Positions 6,617 to 14,611 are shown, counted from the first letter of the stretch. The stretch is 15,889 nt of DNA from Eggerthellaceae bacterium (GCA_900754955.1 CAAEEV010000049.1:1-15889), one strand, 5' to 3'. Made by a program: numbers and translations. Notes: generated by a model not told the origin, from the letters alone.

Positions 6617-7501
6617 TTCGTTCGCAAGCGCGAGATCAACGCCGCATGCACGCGCCACGGCAACGGCGCCTTCGGCGTCGGGATGGATCACCTGCACAGC
6701 GCCCCATGCGGGTTCGAACTGGGCGCGTGCAGCCTCGAGCAGACGCGCACGCACCACCACAAGCGCGTGCGGCCACCGCGGCGTCGAACCACCCTCGAGC
6801 AGGTGCAGCGCGCACGACAAGCCCTCGCCGCGCTCGAGCTCCATCCACCCGAGCTCGTCAACAACGAGCAACCGTGCGACACAGCGCGCATCTGCGGAAG
6901 CGGCAACACCAGGCCGCTTCCCAGCATGCTTGCGCTGACACCATGTGTCGTGGGATGCGTCCGAATCCGAGGGAGCGTCCATCTCGAGTGGATCCTCGGC
7001 ACCTTCATGCCGCCCCACGCCCTGCGGAATGGTCGCAGAATCAACCGCTCCTCCGAATGTTTCACGTGAAACATTCGTTCGCTCCGAAAGAGTGGGGGCA
7101 AGAGGATCATACGGGGCGCACGAGCAAGACGGAGCGGACGGGCAAGGCGGGGCCGACGGGGCAAGCGGGGCCGGCACGTCGCCCGCTTGCGCCACCGCGC
7201 GCCCCAGCTTCGCGAAATGCTCGTTCACAAGCGCGACAGCCTCCTGCGAGAACACCCATCCACAGCTCTTGCCCGCCCCTTCAACCAGGTCGGCGCGACG
7301 CGCGAATTCAATCGTCGGACCGTCGGGCAGCAGACGGTTCTCAATGGCAAGCTTCTCGAAACCGCCACACCCGTCCTCGCGCCACACGCCGGGAGCAATC
7401 ACGCCATCGGCGCCCACGCCGAGCGCGCGCAGACCGTCGAGCAGCCGCAGCAGCCACCGCGTCTTGCCCGTCTGCACATCACCCGTCAGCATGAACAGCA
7501 T
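6605..7501 (-). CDS. THEP1-like P-loop NTPase with a parS-bearing low-complexity insert
   Basis: A 298-residue protein whose ends resemble the NTPase_1/THEP1 family of small nucleoside-triphosphatases. GDVQTGKT (residues 7-14) is the Walker A loop and LLVVDELGWMEL (211-222), with D215 and E216, is the Walker B motif; family members have VxDEIGxMEL there. Family proteins are about 180 residues. The extra length is an insert at about 107-207 rich in Pro, Ala, Ser and Cys, including an 18-bp tandem repeat at 7138-7173. The insert holds T-N-V-S-R-E-T-F (142-149), which is simply the translation of parS site 2. The C-terminus ends inside parS site 1. The ATG at 7499-7501 has a GGGGGA site upstream; M4 is an alternative start. 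Methyltransferase genes flank it on both sides. The natural nucleotide or RNA substrate is unknown. Confidence 0.82.
   Translation of the reverse strand: MLFMLTGDVQTGKTRWLLRLLDGLRALGVGADGVIAPGVWREDGCGGFEKLAIENRLLPDGPTIEFARRADLVEGAGKSCGWVFSQEAVALVNEHFAKLGRAVAQAGDVPAPLAPSAPPCPSAPSCSCAPYDPLAPTLSERTNVSRETFGGAVDSATIPQGVGRHEGAEDPLEMDAPSDSDASHDTWCQRKHAGKRPGVAASADARCVARLLVVDELGWMELERGEGLSCALHLLEGGSTPRWPHALVVVRARLLEAARAQFEPAWGAVQVIHPDAEGAVAVARACGVDLALANECFT
7058..7073. other. parS: parS chromosome-partition site 2 (inside NTPase coding sequence)
   Basis: This is an exact second copy of TGTTTCACGTGAAACA, with the perfect palindrome extending over 7054-7077 (24 bp). It lies wholly within the NTPase gene in the low-complexity insert and is read as N-V-S-R-E-T-F. 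The flanking bases (CGAA and TTCG) are shared with site 1, so the two sites are identical over 24 bp. Confidence 0.93.
7138..7173. repeat. 18-bp tandem repeat in the NTPase low-complexity insert
   Basis: Bases 7138-7155 and 7156-7173 are two copies of an 18-bp unit starting ACGGG and ending CGGGGCCG, matching at about 15 of 18 positions. They encode a repeated Pro/Ser/Ala stretch on the minus strand, suggesting that the insert grew by slippage next to parS. Confidence 0.55.
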
Positions 7502-7556
7502 CGTACATCCCCCTTACTCGCACGCCGCATTCCCGAGCCACGCCACCCGCCGAGCC

Positions 7557-7613
7557 GCATCACGCACCGGCGCGCGCCAGGAGCCCGCTGCGGCGCATCA
7601 CGCACCGGCGCGC
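7557..7613. repeat. 19-bp exact direct repeat, 38-bp spacing
   Basis: GCATCACGCACCGGCGCGC occurs at 7557-7575 and again at 7595-7613. Diverged relatives (GCCGCATCGCGCGCC) follow at about 7661. There are only two exact copies with no uniform spacers, so this is not a CRISPR array. Confidence 0.65.
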
Positions 7614-7840
7614 AAATCGCCACGGCATGCCCCGACAACGCATGCCACCCGCCGCGCCGCATCGCGCGCCAGCACACGCCAACCACCCACTGCGGCGCGC
7701 CGCCCGATAACGCACGTTGTACGCAACAGCACGATCCTCCAACACGCATCGCACTGCGCGCCATAGCTCACCGCCCGACAACGCACGCCGCCCGTCACAG
7801 CGATTATCCTCGCGCCGCCAGCATTGCCGTCCTTGGCATC

Positions 7841-7868
7841 TTGTTTATACTTAACTGCATATTATACG
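7841..7868 (+). promoter_or_regulatory. Predicted promoter for the second methyltransferase
   Basis: TTGTTT (7841-7846) lies 16 nt before TATACG (7863-7868) in the only AT-rich stretch upstream of the gene. A start near 7875 would leave a very short leader before the ATG at 7891, so the register may be slightly off. Confidence 0.5.
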
Positions 7869-7890
7869 CATCCGGAAAGATTGGAGCGCC

Positions 7891-8769
7891 ATGACGAGCT
7901 ACCGCGACATCGATTGGGCGAACTGCTTTCACGAGCTGTCTCACGCCGCCGACAAGGACGAGGCGGGCAGCGAGAAATCGCGCAGAGCATGGAACGAGAA
8001 GGCGCCCTCTTTCGCACGCAAGATGAAGCGTTCCGGCTACATCGGCAAGCTCATCGACCTCATGGCGCTCGACCCGAGCGAGACCGTGCTCGACTTCGGC
8101 TGCGGATCGGGAACGCTCGCCATCCCGCTCGCCCGCGCGGGGCACGCCGTGCTCGCCTGCGATTTCTCCCCCGTCATGCTCGAAGAGCTCGAGCGCGCCG
8201 CGGGTATCGCAGGCGTGGCCGTCGCCAGGCAGACCGCCCTGCCCGCACCCGGCGCCATCGCCATCTGCGAACGGTCGTGGCAGCAGAGCTGGGACGACCT
8301 CCCCCGCGCCGACGCGGTCATCTCGTCGCGCTCGCTCATCACCGACGACCTTCCCGACGCCATACGTAAGATGGAGGCGCACGCCACGCAGCGCGTCGTG
8401 CTCACCACGGGCGTGGGCGACCTCCCCTACCGTGACGCGCGCATCCTCGCCGCCATGGGGCGAAACACCGACGACGCGCTCGATCCCGCGCAGCTCGCCT
8501 GCATTGTGAACTACCTGTTCAGCATCGGCCGCCTTCCACGCCTCGACTACATCGAGGTGCCCGGCCCCTGGCACCGCAGCACCCGCGAAGAACTCGAGCA
8601 GGCGATTCGCCGTTCCCATACACCGCAGTCGCTCGAGGAGGAGCGTGCACTCGCTGCCTACCTCGATGCGCACATCGTCTTCAACGATGCCGAGCAGCGC
8701 TTCGAGCTCGACTATCCGCGCACCAACCGCTGGTCCTACCTCACATGGGAGCCGCCCGCGCACGTCTGA
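7891..8769 (+). CDS. Class I SAM-dependent methyltransferase (second paralogue)
   Basis: A 292-residue methyltransferase with motif I VLDFGCGSGTLAIPLA (66-81, read through ETVLD), acidic D91 in LACDFSPVMLEELE, and ISSRSLITDDLPDAIRKM (144-161). It aligns along its length with the methyltransferase at 5580: an N-terminal WNEKAPSFARKM-type segment, the same motif spacing, the shared SSRS block, DARILAAMG against DERILSAIG, and an aromatic end (WSYLTWE against WAFIAWD). The ATG at 7891 follows a GGAGCG site. It is transcribed away from the NTPase gene. The arrangement of two paralogues around one NTPase suggests shared function, but the substrate is unknown. Confidence 0.9.
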   Translation: MTSYRDIDWANCFHELSHAADKDEAGSEKSRRAWNEKAPSFARKMKRSGYIGKLIDLMALDPSETVLDFGCGSGTLAIPLARAGHAVLACDFSPVMLEELERAAGIAGVAVARQTALPAPGAIAICERSWQQSWDDLPRADAVISSRSLITDDLPDAIRKMEAHATQRVVLTTGVGDLPYRDARILAAMGRNTDDALDPAQLACIVNYLFSIGRLPRLDYIEVPGPWHRSTREELEQAIRRSHTPQSLEEERALAAYLDAHIVFNDAEQRFELDYPRTNRWSYLTWEPPAHV

Positions 8770-8817
8770 TCACCCCCCGCGCGACCGCGTGCGCACCACA
8801 TCCCCGGCGCCGCCCCT

Positions 8818-8826
8818 TGCTATAAT
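8818..8826 (+). promoter_or_regulatory. Extended -10 promoter for the glycan cluster
   Basis: TGCTATAAT is a perfect extended -10 element (TGn-TATAAT). No good -35 box lies 16-18 nt upstream, as is usual for extended -10 promoters. Transcription would begin near 8833, about 40 nt before the glycosyltransferase ATG. Confidence 0.7.
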
Positions 8827-8872
8827 GAGGCGCCAGTTGCAAAGGCCCTCGAAAGGCATGCGGAGGTACGCC

Positions 8873-10342
8873 ATGAACATCGACCAGCATTCAGATCCGG
8901 AAGCCACCGAGACCCTGACCCGCGCCGCCGCAACTGCCACCACCGCCCCGACGATCGTCCCTTCCGCGCCGTCTGCGGCGCCCGACAGCCCGCGCCCGCG
9001 CATCGCGGTCGTCACCATGGGCGTCAAGCTCGGCGACGAGACGCGCGGCTACACGCGCTTCCGCTTCCTCTCCGAGCTGCTCGTGCGCGAAGGATTCGAC
9101 GTCGACCTGTACACCTCGTCGTTCCAACACTGGGAAAAGGCCCAGCGCGATCTTACGCGCGCCTGCTACCAAAACCTGCCGTACCGCGTGCGCTTCATCG
9201 AGGAGCCCGGGTACAAGCGCAACCTCGACCTCGCGCGCATTCGCAGCCACCATATCGCGGCAAAGAACCTGCGCCGCATGCTCGAGGAGGAGTTCGCCGC
9301 CGCAGCCGGCACCAACGCGGCAAACGCGGAACCCGCCGCCTCAAGTGCGCACCATCCCGCACCCGCCGCAACCGACGGCACCGCTCCCGCCGCCGCAGCC
9401 GACGCGCCGCGCGCCTACAGCCTCATCTACGCGGAGATCCCGCCGAACGACGTCGCACGCGTCTGCGCCGAGGTGGCGCACGTCCACGGCATTCCCTTCG
9501 TCGCCGACATCAACGACCTGTGGCCCGAGGCCATGCGCATGGCGATCGACATCCCCGTGCTGAGCGACATCGCGTTCTACCCCTTCGCACGCGACGCGAA
9601 GAAGACCTACCGCCTGCTTTCCGCCGCCGTGGGAACGTCCGACGAGTACGCCGCCCGCCCGCTGCACGACCGCACGGAGCCCTGTCCCACGCGCACCGTG
9701 TACGTTGGCAACGACCTCGCAACCTTCGACGCGGGAGTCGCCGCCCACGAACGCGAGATCGACAAACCGCTCGGGGAGCTGTGGGTCATCTACACGGGCA
9801 CGCTCGGCGCGAGCTATGACATCGCCACGCTCATCGACGCCGCCGCCGTCATCCGCGACATGCCCGCCCTTGCCGCGCCCTTCCGCTCGGTGCGCGTGAA
9901 GATCCTCGGCGACGGCCCCGACCGCGCCCGGCTCGAGCAGCGCGCCGCCGAGAAGCGCGCGCCCGTCGACTTCCTCGGCTACACCCCCTACGACCTCATG
10001 GCCGCCTACCTCACCAAGGCCGACATCACGGTGAACTCGCTCGTCGCAAGCGCGCCGCAGAGCATCGTCACGAAGATCGGCGACTACCTCGCAGCGGGAA
10101 AGCCCCTGATCAATACGGGCTCGAGCCCCGAGTTCCGCGCGAAGGTGGAAAACGACGGCTTCGGCATCAACATTCCCGCCGAGGACGCCGCCGAGCTTGC
10201 GGCCGCCATCTGCGAGCTCGCCGGCAAACCCGAGCTGCGCGAGCGCATGGGAAGACGCGCCCGCATGATCGCCGAGCAGCAGTTCGATCAGCCGAAGGCC
10301 TACCTCGCTATCGTGGATTTGATACGCAGTTTGATCGCCTAG
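8873..10342 (+). CDS. GT4-like glycosyltransferase (GT-B fold)
   Basis: A 489-residue retaining-type glycosyltransferase that probably adds a sugar to a polyprenyl-linked glycan at the cytoplasmic membrane face. The N-terminal half starts RPRIAVVTMG (41-50) and includes FVADINDLWPEAM (209-221), typical of the WbuB/Cap group. The donor-binding half has YTGTLGASYD (307-316), ILGDGPD (344-350), VDFLGYTPYDLM (365-376) and SIVTKIGDYLAAGKPLI (397-413), the equivalent of the usual Px(K)xxEYxAxGKP motif. Ala-rich low-complexity segments lie at 10-40 and 141-180. The ATG at 8873 is chosen because CGGAGGTA lies just upstream; an upstream in-frame start would overlap the methyltransferase gene. It is the first gene of a plus-strand cluster with the aminotransferase and sugar transferase. 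Confidence 0.9.
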   Translation: MNIDQHSDPEATETLTRAAATATTAPTIVPSAPSAAPDSPRPRIAVVTMGVKLGDETRGYTRFRFLSELLVREGFDVDLYTSSFQHWEKAQRDLTRACYQNLPYRVRFIEEPGYKRNLDLARIRSHHIAAKNLRRMLEEEFAAAAGTNAANAEPAASSAHHPAPAATDGTAPAAAADAPRAYSLIYAEIPPNDVARVCAEVAHVHGIPFVADINDLWPEAMRMAIDIPVLSDIAFYPFARDAKKTYRLLSAAVGTSDEYAARPLHDRTEPCPTRTVYVGNDLATFDAGVAAHEREIDKPLGELWVIYTGTLGASYDIATLIDAAAVIRDMPALAAPFRSVRVKILGDGPDRARLEQRAAEKRAPVDFLGYTPYDLMAAYLTKADITVNSLVASAPQSIVTKIGDYLAAGKPLINTGSSPEFRAKVENDGFGINIPAEDAAELAAAICELAGKPELRERMGRRARMIAEQQFDQPKAYLAIVDLIRSLIA

Positions 10343-10485
10343 CAACCGCCGAAGGGCGTTTCGCGTCAGAATAATGTATTTGGCTACGAGCGCACGTCGC
10401 CCCTGCGGGCGCGCGAACGCGCATCGCATCCATCCGCGTCGCCTACGGGGCGCGCGGCGTGAAACTCTCCGGCAGAAGGAACGAC

Positions 10486-11754
10486 ATGACGGCATCGGCA
10501 GAAGACCTGCAGGCGAAAACGAGGCACATCGCCTTCTCCCCGCCCGACATCCGCGAGGAGGACATCGAAGGCGTTGTGGAGGCGCTGCGCAGCGGCTGGA
10601 TTACCACTGGCCCGCGTACCAAGGAGTTCGAGCGCGCGCTGACGGACTTCACGGGCGCCGACGGCGTTGCAGCCCTCTCGTCAGCCACCGCCGCGCTCGA
10701 ATGCGCGCTGCGCGTGCTCGGCATCGGACCGGGCGACGAGGTGATCACGTCGGCCTACACGTACACGTCGTCGTGCTCGTGCATCTGCCATGTGGGCGCC
10801 ACGCCCGTGCTGTGCGACACCGCCCCCGGCTCCTTCGAGATGGACTACGACCGCCTCGCCGATCTCATCACCGAGAAGACGAAGGCCGTCATTCCCGTCG
10901 ACCTCGGCGGCCGCATGGTCGACTACGACCGCGTGTTCGACGTTGCGCGCAGCCGCACGAGCGCGTTTCGCCCCGTAAACGACGTGCAAGAGCGCCTCGG
11001 CCACGTTGCCGTCGTCGCCGACGGCGCGCATTCGCTCGGCGCCACCTACCACGGCAGACGCTCGGGATCGGTCGCCGACCTGACCGCGTTCTCGTTCCAC
11101 GCCGTGAAGAACCTCACGACCGCCGAAGGCGGCGCGCTCGCCTGGCGCTGCGACGCGCTCAACAACGACGCCACGTACCGCCAGCTCATGCTGCTGTCGT
11201 TGCACGGCCAGACGAAAGACGCGCTCTCCAAGACGCGCGCCGGCGCCTGGGAGTACGACATCGCCTTCCCCGGCTACAAGTGCAACATGACCGACTTGCA
11301 GGCCGCGCTCGGGCTCTCGCAGCTCGCGCGCTATCCCCAGCTGATCGCGCGGCGGCACGAGATCCTTGCGATCTACCGAAGCGAGCTCGCCGACCTGCCC
11401 GTCGCATTCATGCCGCACGCCGATCATCCCGAGTCCGCCGAAGGCGGCTTCACCTCGAGCGCGCACCTTGCCGTGACACGCCTCACCGGAAAGTCGTCCG
11501 CCTTCCGCAACGCGCTCATCGAGCGCATGGCCGAGCGCGGCGTGGCGACCAATGTGCACTACAAGCCGCTGCCGCTGCTCACCGCCTACCGCGATCTCGG
11601 GTTCGACATCGCCGACTTCCCGAATGCCTCCGCCCAGTTCGAAAACGAGCTCACGCTGCCGCTCCACACGCTGCTGACCGACGACGACGCGCACTACGTG
11701 GCGCGCACGCTCGCGTCCTGCTATCGCGCGCTCGAAGAAGAGGGCGTCGCCTGA
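10486..11754 (+). CDS. DegT/DnrJ/EryC1-family sugar aminotransferase
   Basis: PLP-dependent aminotransferases of this family convert nucleotide-linked 4- or 3-keto sugars to amino sugars using glutamate. This 422-residue protein has the PLP-lysine motif SFHAVKNLTTAEGG with K208, the pyridine-nitrogen Asp in VVADGAHSLGA (D179), and the N-terminal SGWITTGPRTKEFE and TSAYTYTSSCSCI signatures. C-terminal FPGYKCNMTDLQAALG and VHYKPLPLL are also typical. The ATG at 10486 has AGAAGGA 5 nt upstream; an in-frame GTG at 10459 is a weaker alternative. The stop codon overlaps the start of the downstream sugar transferase (TGATG). With a CapD/PglF-type dehydratase nearby, a PglE-like role making UDP-4-amino-4,6-dideoxy-GlcNAc is the best inference. 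Confidence 0.93.
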   Translation: MTASAEDLQAKTRHIAFSPPDIREEDIEGVVEALRSGWITTGPRTKEFERALTDFTGADGVAALSSATAALECALRVLGIGPGDEVITSAYTYTSSCSCICHVGATPVLCDTAPGSFEMDYDRLADLITEKTKAVIPVDLGGRMVDYDRVFDVARSRTSAFRPVNDVQERLGHVAVVADGAHSLGATYHGRRSGSVADLTAFSFHAVKNLTTAEGGALAWRCDALNNDATYRQLMLLSLHGQTKDALSKTRAGAWEYDIAFPGYKCNMTDLQAALGLSQLARYPQLIARRHEILAIYRSELADLPVAFMPHADHPESAEGGFTSSAHLAVTRLTGKSSAFRNALIERMAERGVATNVHYKPLPLLTAYRDLGFDIADFPNASAQFENELTLPLHTLLTDDDAHYVARTLASCYRALEEEGVA

Positions 11755-12392
11755 TGTACGTGCGTTTCGGAAAGCGTCTGTGCGACATCGCGATCGGCAT
11801 CGTCGCGCTGCCGTTCGTGCTCATTGTCATCGCCGTGCTCGCGCCGTTCATCAAGGGCGAGGACGGCGGTCCCGTGTTCTACAACGCGCCGCGCGTGGGC
11901 AAGGACGGCGTCGACTTCACGATGTACAAGCTGCGCTCGATGCGCGTCAACGCGCCCGATCTGCTCATGCCCGACGGCTCCACCTACAACGGTGCCGACG
12001 ACCCGCGCATGACGAAGGTGGGCGCCTTCATGCGCAAGACGAGTCTCGACGAGATCCCCCAGTTTCTCAACGTCCTCAAGGGCGACATGAGCGTCGTGGG
12101 ACCGCGTCCCGATCTGCGTCGCGAGACCGAGCTCTACCAGGGCGAGGAGCACCGCAAGCTCTCCGTGAAGCCGGGCATCACCGGGTACGCCGCCGTGTAC
12201 GGCCGCAACTCGCTGCCGTGGCACGACCGCCTTGCGCTCGACATCTACTACGTCGACCACGTGAGCTTCGCGCTCGACGTGAAGGTGTTCTTCAAGACGT
12301 TCTCCACCGTGCTGAGCCAGGAAGGCGTGTACGTGGAGGATGCGGAAGGCGAAAGCGAAGGCGACGCCAAAGGGAACGGGACCAGCGCCTGA
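11754..12392 (+). CDS. PglC/WcaJ-type polyprenyl-phosphate sugar-1-phosphate transferase
   Basis: This 212-residue monotopic phosphoglycosyl transferase moves a sugar-1-phosphate from a UDP-sugar to undecaprenyl phosphate, starting glycan assembly. It has one N-terminal re-entrant or membrane helix ([24 protein letters not shown] within residues 8-31). The catalytic domain follows, with KLRSMR (59-64), the active-site pair D99-E100 in SLDEIPQ, VVGPRPD (114-120) and [14 protein letters not shown] (139-152). Its length is close to Campylobacter PglC (about 200), without the extra N-terminal membrane domain of WcaJ. The ATG overlaps the aminotransferase stop by 1 nt, implying coupled translation. 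The last 20 residues are an acidic, Gly-rich tail of unknown role. Only 14 nt separate its stop from the convergent LCP gene. Confidence 0.95.
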   Translation: MYVRFGKRLCDIAIGIVALPFVLIVIAVLAPFIKGEDGGPVFYNAPRVGKDGVDFTMYKLRSMRVNAPDLLMPDGSTYNGADDPRMTKVGAFMRKTSLDEIPQFLNVLKGDMSVVGPRPDLRRETELYQGEEHRKLSVKPGITGYAAVYGRNSLPWHDRLALDIYYVDHVSFALDVKVFFKTFSTVLSQEGVYVEDAEGESEGDAKGNGTSA

Positions 12393-12406
12393 CAGGCAAG
12401 GTCGCC

Positions 12407-13402
12407 CTACTCGAACGAGGGCTCTTCCACGATGCCGTCGGGATCGGCGCCCGCATCGACGACGCGCATGAGCTGCGCCCACGTCTCGGGATCCTCCTTG
12501 ACGACCCAAAGACCCGATGCGTTCTCCTCGCCTTTGTACGGACCGGTGCATGAGTAGATGACCACCTGGTCACGGTGGTTCGCGAAATCCTGCGCGAGCC
12601 GTTCGAGCACCTGCACGTCCAAGTTGCTGCTCGTCGTCGACGAGAACACGCTGCTTGCCGCCGCAGCGGACACCTCGCCGTCAACCACCTTGCGAATAAG
12701 CGCCTCCTCGAGCGCACGCACGTTGACCTGGCGGAGCGCATCCTGGTTGTCGCCGTACTCTTTGCGAGCACGCGCGAGAACAAGCGCCTCCGAGCCGTCG
12801 AGATGCTGGTCATTGCCCGGCTCAAGCTCGACGTCGGCCGCTGTGGAGGGATCCTGAACCTTCACCGCCCGTGGAACATCCGCCTCGACGCCGCCGAGTC
12901 CGTCGACGAGGTCCTCGAACCCGATGAACGTCGTCACGGCATAGTAGTCGGCGTACACGCCGGTGAGGTCCCCCACCGCAGCGACGGCCCTCTCGGGATC
13001 GGCCTCGAGAAACGCCTCGTTGATCTTCGCGTACTGCCCCGCAAGCTCGGTGTCGCGCGGAACCGTCACGAGCGTGATGACGTAGTTGCGCGGATCGACG
13101 CGCACGAGCGTGAGAATGTCGGAACGCTGATCGACCTGCGAGTGCTCGTTGGAGCGACCCGTGTAAAGCGCCGTGCCCTTGCGCGAGTCAGACCCGATGA
13201 GCAGCACATAGAACGGATCCTCGGGAACCGTCACGTCAACGACCACATCGGGCGACACGGAGCCGTCTTCCTGCGGAAACGCGGCGTCGAGCCCCGCCGC
13301 GAGCGCAAGTCCCGCGCATACGACGGCAAACACCACCGCGACGACCGCTGCGGCCATGATCCGCGAGCGGCGCTCCTCTTCCCCGTTCGTTGCCCGGCTC
13401 AT
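12407..13402 (-). CDS. LytR-CpsA-Psr (LCP) family cell-wall polymer ligase
   Basis: LCP proteins transfer polyprenyl-linked glycopolymers to peptidoglycan outside the membrane. The 331-residue protein has a cytoplasmic basic start (EEERRSR), one membrane segment (15-37) and an extracellular LCP domain. The domain carries LLIGSDSR (67-74), QRSDILTLVRVDP (92-104), TVPRDT (113-118) and ARARKEYGDNQDALRQ (210-225), which hold the pyrophosphate and metal-binding Asp/Arg residues. The ATG at 13400-13402 is used because AGGTGA lies just upstream; a further ATG at 13426 would overlap the preceding gene. The start is 4 nt after the WecA-type gene stop, so the two are co-transcribed: one begins and the other anchors a wall polymer. 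Confidence 0.93.
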   Translation of the reverse strand: MSRATNGEEERRSRIMAAAVVAVVFAVVCAGLALAAGLDAAFPQEDGSVSPDVVVDVTVPEDPFYVLLIGSDSRKGTALYTGRSNEHSQVDQRSDILTLVRVDPRNYVITLVTVPRDTELAGQYAKINEAFLEADPERAVAAVGDLTGVYADYYAVTTFIGFEDLVDGLGGVEADVPRAVKVQDPSTAADVELEPGNDQHLDGSEALVLARARKEYGDNQDALRQVNVRALEEALIRKVVDGEVSAAAASSVFSSTTSSNLDVQVLERLAQDFANHRDQVVIYSCTGPYKGEENASGLWVVKEDPETWAQLMRVVDAGADPDGIVEEPSFE

Positions 13403-13406
13403 CGTC

Positions 13407-14570
13407 TCACCTGCCCTCATGGGCATCCGACGAGTCGGCGTCCGCGCTCTCGCGCGGCTTGCGCGGGCCCGTCTTGCCCCGGTTGTCGAAGTGATGCTGC
13501 AACACGAGCCCGGAGACGCCGAGCTTCCACACGAGTACGATAAACACGACAGCGAGCACCGCGATGAGCGCCCAACGCACCACGCCGAACGAACTGCCGA
13601 TGAAGCATCCGCACGCCATCATGGCGGCCGACGCCACCCACAGCACGAGCACCGACCGACGCTGACCGATGCCCTGGTTGAGCAGCTGATGGTGGATGTG
13701 CTTCGCATCGCCCAGCCCCACCGGCTTGTGCTCGTGACGCCGACGCACCACGGCTGCCGTCGTGTCGAGGAGGGGGATGCCCACGATGATGAGCGGAACG
13801 AGCAGCAGCGTGAGCCCCTGGGTCTTCACCACGCCCGATATGGAGATGATACCGATCAGCAGCCCGAGAAGATGCGATCCCGAATCGCCCATGAAGATGC
13901 TCGCGGGATGGAAGTTGAAGCGCAGAAACGCAATGCACACCGCAAGAACGGCAACACTGGCGAGCGCAAGGACGGAGCTGCCGCGCATGATGGTCAGGTA
14001 GAGCAGGCCGATCGCGGCGATGCCGATGATGCCGGCGGCCAGTCCGTCAAGGCCGTCAATGAGATTGGTGATGTTGACGAACACGACGAGATACAGCACC
14101 GAGATCGGCACATCGAGCCAGCCGAGTTCGAAGTAGTCGCCCTGGAACAGACGGATCGTCTCGATGGACACGCCTCCGCCGACCACCACGATAAGCGCCG
14201 CAACAACCTGCGCGACGAACTTCGCCACCGAACGGAGCTGCGTGATGTCATCGACGATGCCGACGCAGAACATGGCGGTGATGCCGATGAAGAGCAGCAC
14301 GTAGTTGACGTCTTCAAGCGTGTAGAGCTCGACCGACCGCCATCCGAAGAAGCGCATCCCAAGGAAAATCACGAAGCACGCCGCGAGGAAACCCGCGTAC
14401 AGTGCGATACCGCCGCAGCGCGGCATCGGCTCTGTTTGGATGTGGCGGTTGCCGGGGTAGTCGATCGCGCCGATCACGTGTGCGAGCCTCTTGGACACGG
14501 GAACCATGGCATAGGTGACCAGAAACGCCACCGCAAACACTATGCCGGCCTGCTGCCACAGAAGATCCAC
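13407..14570 (-). CDS. wecA: WecA/TagO-type undecaprenyl-phosphate GlcNAc-1-phosphate transferase
   Basis: A polytopic PNPT-family enzyme (387 residues, about 10-11 membrane segments) that transfers a HexNAc-1-phosphate, usually GlcNAc, from its UDP-sugar to undecaprenyl phosphate. Visible motifs are PRCGGIALYAGF (50-61), the Mg-binding GIVDD (104-108), FVNITNLIDGLDGLA (164-178) with the nucleophile-region Asp, FMGDSGSHLLG (226-236) and the C-terminal HIHH loop (DAKHIHHQLL, 288-297), which separates WecA/TagO from MraY. The last 25 residues are charged and disordered. The GTG start (14568-14570) has GAGGTAG upstream. It is the first gene of a two-gene unit with the LCP ligase. MraY is unlikely because of the HIHH loop and the context. 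Confidence 0.94.
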   Translation of the reverse strand: MDLLWQQAGIVFAVAFLVTYAMVPVSKRLAHVIGAIDYPGNRHIQTEPMPRCGGIALYAGFLAACFVIFLGMRFFGWRSVELYTLEDVNYVLLFIGITAMFCVGIVDDITQLRSVAKFVAQVVAALIVVVGGGVSIETIRLFQGDYFELGWLDVPISVLYLVVFVNITNLIDGLDGLAAGIIGIAAIGLLYLTIMRGSSVLALASVAVLAVCIAFLRFNFHPASIFMGDSGSHLLGLLIGIISISGVVKTQGLTLLLVPLIIVGIPLLDTTAAVVRRRHEHKPVGLGDAKHIHHQLLNQGIGQRRSVLVLWVASAAMMACGCFIGSSFGVVRWALIAVLAVVFIVLVWKLGVSGLVLQHHFDNRGKTGPRKPRESADADSSDAHEGR

Positions 14571-14589
14571 GTGCTACCTCGATATGCCG

Positions 14590-14611
14590 TACCGCCCGCG
14601 ATCAGGCGGTA
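14590..14611. promoter_or_regulatory. Inverted repeat in the leader of the WecA-LCP unit
   Basis: TACCGCC (14590-14596) and GGCGGTA (14605-14611) form a perfect 7-bp dyad with an 8-nt centre, about 20 nt before the wecA start codon on the minus strand. It could be an operator or a leader hairpin near the ribosome binding site. The neighbouring TATGCCGTA (14584-14592) is shared with the operator-like dyad at 5278-5295. Confidence 0.4.

Larger units (their letters stand above)
7502..7890. other. Divergent intergenic region between NTPase and second methyltransferase
   Basis: These 389 bases show no convincing gene. Most of the stretch (7540-7800) is GC-rich and repetitive, with recurring GCCGCATCRCGC-like words and a 19-bp exact direct repeat. 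Near its right end is a short AT-rich stretch with a promoter for the downstream methyltransferase. Short frames here lack ribosome binding sites. Confidence 0.5.

Noticed and set aside
7557..7680. CRISPR-like repeats
   Set aside because: There are only two exact 19-bp copies with diverged relatives, irregular spacing and no cas genes.
10459..10461. Upstream GTG start for the aminotransferase
   Set aside because: The ATG at 10486 has a well-spaced AGAAGGA site, and the extra nine residues add no family sequence.
12250..12270. Other CACGTG-containing sites as parS variants (for example near 12258, 14568 and 15563)
   Set aside because: They share only the central 6 bases and lack the TGTTT/AAACA arms.
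10374..12392. A 672-codon open frame running through the aminotransferase gene into the sugar transferase
   Set aside because: Only the last 212 codons match a protein family. The upstream part is an Arg/His-rich shadow of the aminotransferase frame, and the true start at 11754 overlaps the aminotransferase stop.
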